DNA from: Rhizophlyctis rosea
Lineage: Eukaryota; Chytridiomycota; Chytridiomycetes; Rhizophlyctidales; Rhizophlyctidaceae
Assembly (NCBI GenBank): GCA_027596075.1
Contig: JADGJC010000439.1
Coordinates: 1-23,808, forward strand
DNA length: 23,808 bases
Direction: 5' to 3'
A model generated the notes under the pieces. It saw only the letters and a list, made by a program, of their open reading frames with translations. It was not told where the DNA came from and made no database searches. Made by a program: the position numbers and the translations under genes. This document shows positions 22,752 to 23,808 of this stretch, piece after piece (position 1 is the first letter of the stretch; the number at the start of each line of letters is the position of its first letter).

Positions 22752-23145
22752 TGGGCGGTTTGGCTGCTCGTGTCGTCTGACGTGGGGTTGGCGTTCGGGT
22801 TGTCATGGGATTATTACCTTCGGGTTTTTTCTATTTTTTTTTTTTTTTGTATCTAGATTAATTTATTCTCTGTAGCAGATAGCATATTGTAAGCTTAGCT
22901 CATTACTTCTTTTTTGTTAATATCATTAGGGCAGGGAAGGGGTTGGTTCTCGTTTCGAATCGGTAGTTTTTAGGAATTGACCGAGGTTCTTTGTTAGTAA
23001 ACAAACCCATGTGTGATTGCAAGACCGTGTTTCATCGCTAGAGAATGCCCTAGCCGAAAACCCACTGATAGGAAACCCCAAAATCTATTGAATCAGAACC
23101 CACCCCGGATAAATCATTACAACAATCACTCCCAACCACGAAACC
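22752..23145. other. Convergent 3' interval with a T tract
   Basis: It lies between the CCDC25 stop and the stop of the isopropylmalate dehydrogenase gene. A T-rich run around 22828-22849 is followed by AT-rich sequence including TTTATTCTC and TTTTTTGTTAATATC. This suits RNA 3' end formation for one or both genes. No gene is seen. Confidence 0.5.
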
Positions 23146-23780
23146 CTACAACTTCTTCAACTCCTCCCTCAGCGCCGCCACAACCGCATCTCCAAACTCA
23201 CTAGTCGACGCATTCCCACCCAAATCCTTCGTCCTCAACCCCACAACATCAAACACCTTCTTCACCGCCGCCTCAACAGCCCTACTCTCCCCCTTAAGTC
23301 CCAATGAATACTCCAAAAGCATAGCAGCACTCAAGATCGTTCCAACGGGGTTGGCAATACCCTGTCCAGCAATATCCGGTGCGGAACCATGACACGGTTC
23401 GAACAGTCCGACTTTACCGGTTCCCCAGCCGGAGAGGGATGCGGAGGGCAGGAGTCCGAGACTACCGGGAATGACGGAGGCTTCGTCGGAGAGGATGTCG
23501 CCGAACATGTTTTCGGTTAGGAGGACACCGTTTAGTGCACGCGGGGTTTTAACCATTATCATGGCGGCGGAGTCGACTAGTTGGTGGGATAGGGGGATTT
23601 GAGGGAACTCGGCTGCGAGGGTTTGGGTGACGGTTTTGCGCCAGAGGCGGGAGGTTGCGAGGACGTTTGCTTTGTCGATTGAGATTATGGGGAGTGGCGG
23701 GGTGTGGAGGAGGGAGAGGTGGGCTGCTATGCGGGTTATGCGTTGGACTTCGGGGACGGTGTATTCCATTGTGTCGTAGG
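23146..23780 (-). CDS. LEU2: 3-isopropylmalate dehydrogenase, C-terminal exon (gene continues beyond the window)
   Basis: The last exon encodes 210 residues and a TAG. It starts after an acceptor (CCCCCAG, with ACTAAC just upstream) and the 5' part of the gene is outside the window. Family motifs are clear: [11 protein letters not shown], the catalytic/substrate lysine block [50 protein letters not shown], and the NAD-binding [20 protein letters not shown]. The enzyme oxidatively decarboxylates 3-isopropylmalate with NAD+ to the 2-oxo acid precursor of leucine, the third step of the pathway. The metal-binding aspartates fall in the [11 protein letters not shown] block. The usual family length is about 360 to 370 residues, so roughly 150 residues are missing upstream. 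The related isocitrate dehydrogenases lack the [16 protein letters not shown] form. Confidence 0.95.
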
Positions 23781-23808
23781 CTGGGGGTTTGTGTGTTAGT
23801 AGTGTTTG

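Noticed and set aside
22945..22970. TTTCGAATCGG resembling a tRNA B box
   Set aside because: No A box at a proper distance and no cloverleaf can be folded around it.

Overview
The window reads as nuclear DNA of a fungus. Seven gene models could be assembled end to end, with 33 short GT-AG introns of 49 to 188 bp, C/T-rich 3' ends and CTAAC/CTGAC-like branch motifs. All seven give uninterrupted reading frames. The content includes a fungal-type siderophore transporter, a fungal leucine biosynthesis gene, an AP-4 epsilon-like adaptin and a long tandem cyclic-nucleotide-binding protein. AP-4 is generally absent from ascomycete and basidiomycete yeasts and moulds, so an early-diverging, possibly zoosporic (chytrid-like) fungus is my best inference. 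It is not proven by the sequence.

Layout: 1-511 is the 3' end of an unrecognised + strand gene. An unresolved minus-strand gene lies at about 964-1775. The NSUN5/Rcm1 rRNA methyltransferase (minus, 2511-4552) and a secreted cysteine-containing protein (minus, 4979-6034) follow. A poorly resolved stretch at 6035-7872 may hold a small Cys-containing minus-strand gene. A siderophore-iron-transporter-like MFS protein (minus, 7873-9775) is followed by a 1.9-kb gene-poor interval. Next are a PLP-dependent aminotransferase (plus, 11690-13062), a damaged SET/SMYD-like gene (minus, 13488-14638), and an AP-4 epsilon-like adaptin with 12 exons (plus, 14920-17486). A tandem cyclic-nucleotide-binding-domain protein (minus, 17743-21140) and a CCDC25/Jlp2 homolog (plus, 21671-22751) come next. 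The 3' part of 3-isopropylmalate dehydrogenase (minus, 23146 to the window end) closes the window.

The genes belong to unrelated housekeeping processes: rRNA modification, iron uptake, amino acid metabolism, vesicle traffic, signalling and leucine synthesis. I see no operon-like grouping and no obvious mobile element, tRNA, rRNA or CRISPR array.

The most unusual signal is compositional. Within most long exons the sense strand starts rich in A and C and then switches, often sharply, to rich in G and T. The pattern recurs on both strands and in nearly every gene. The second item worth checking is the SET/SMYD-like gene, which carries an in-frame TGA and at least one reading-frame break while its neighbours are intact.
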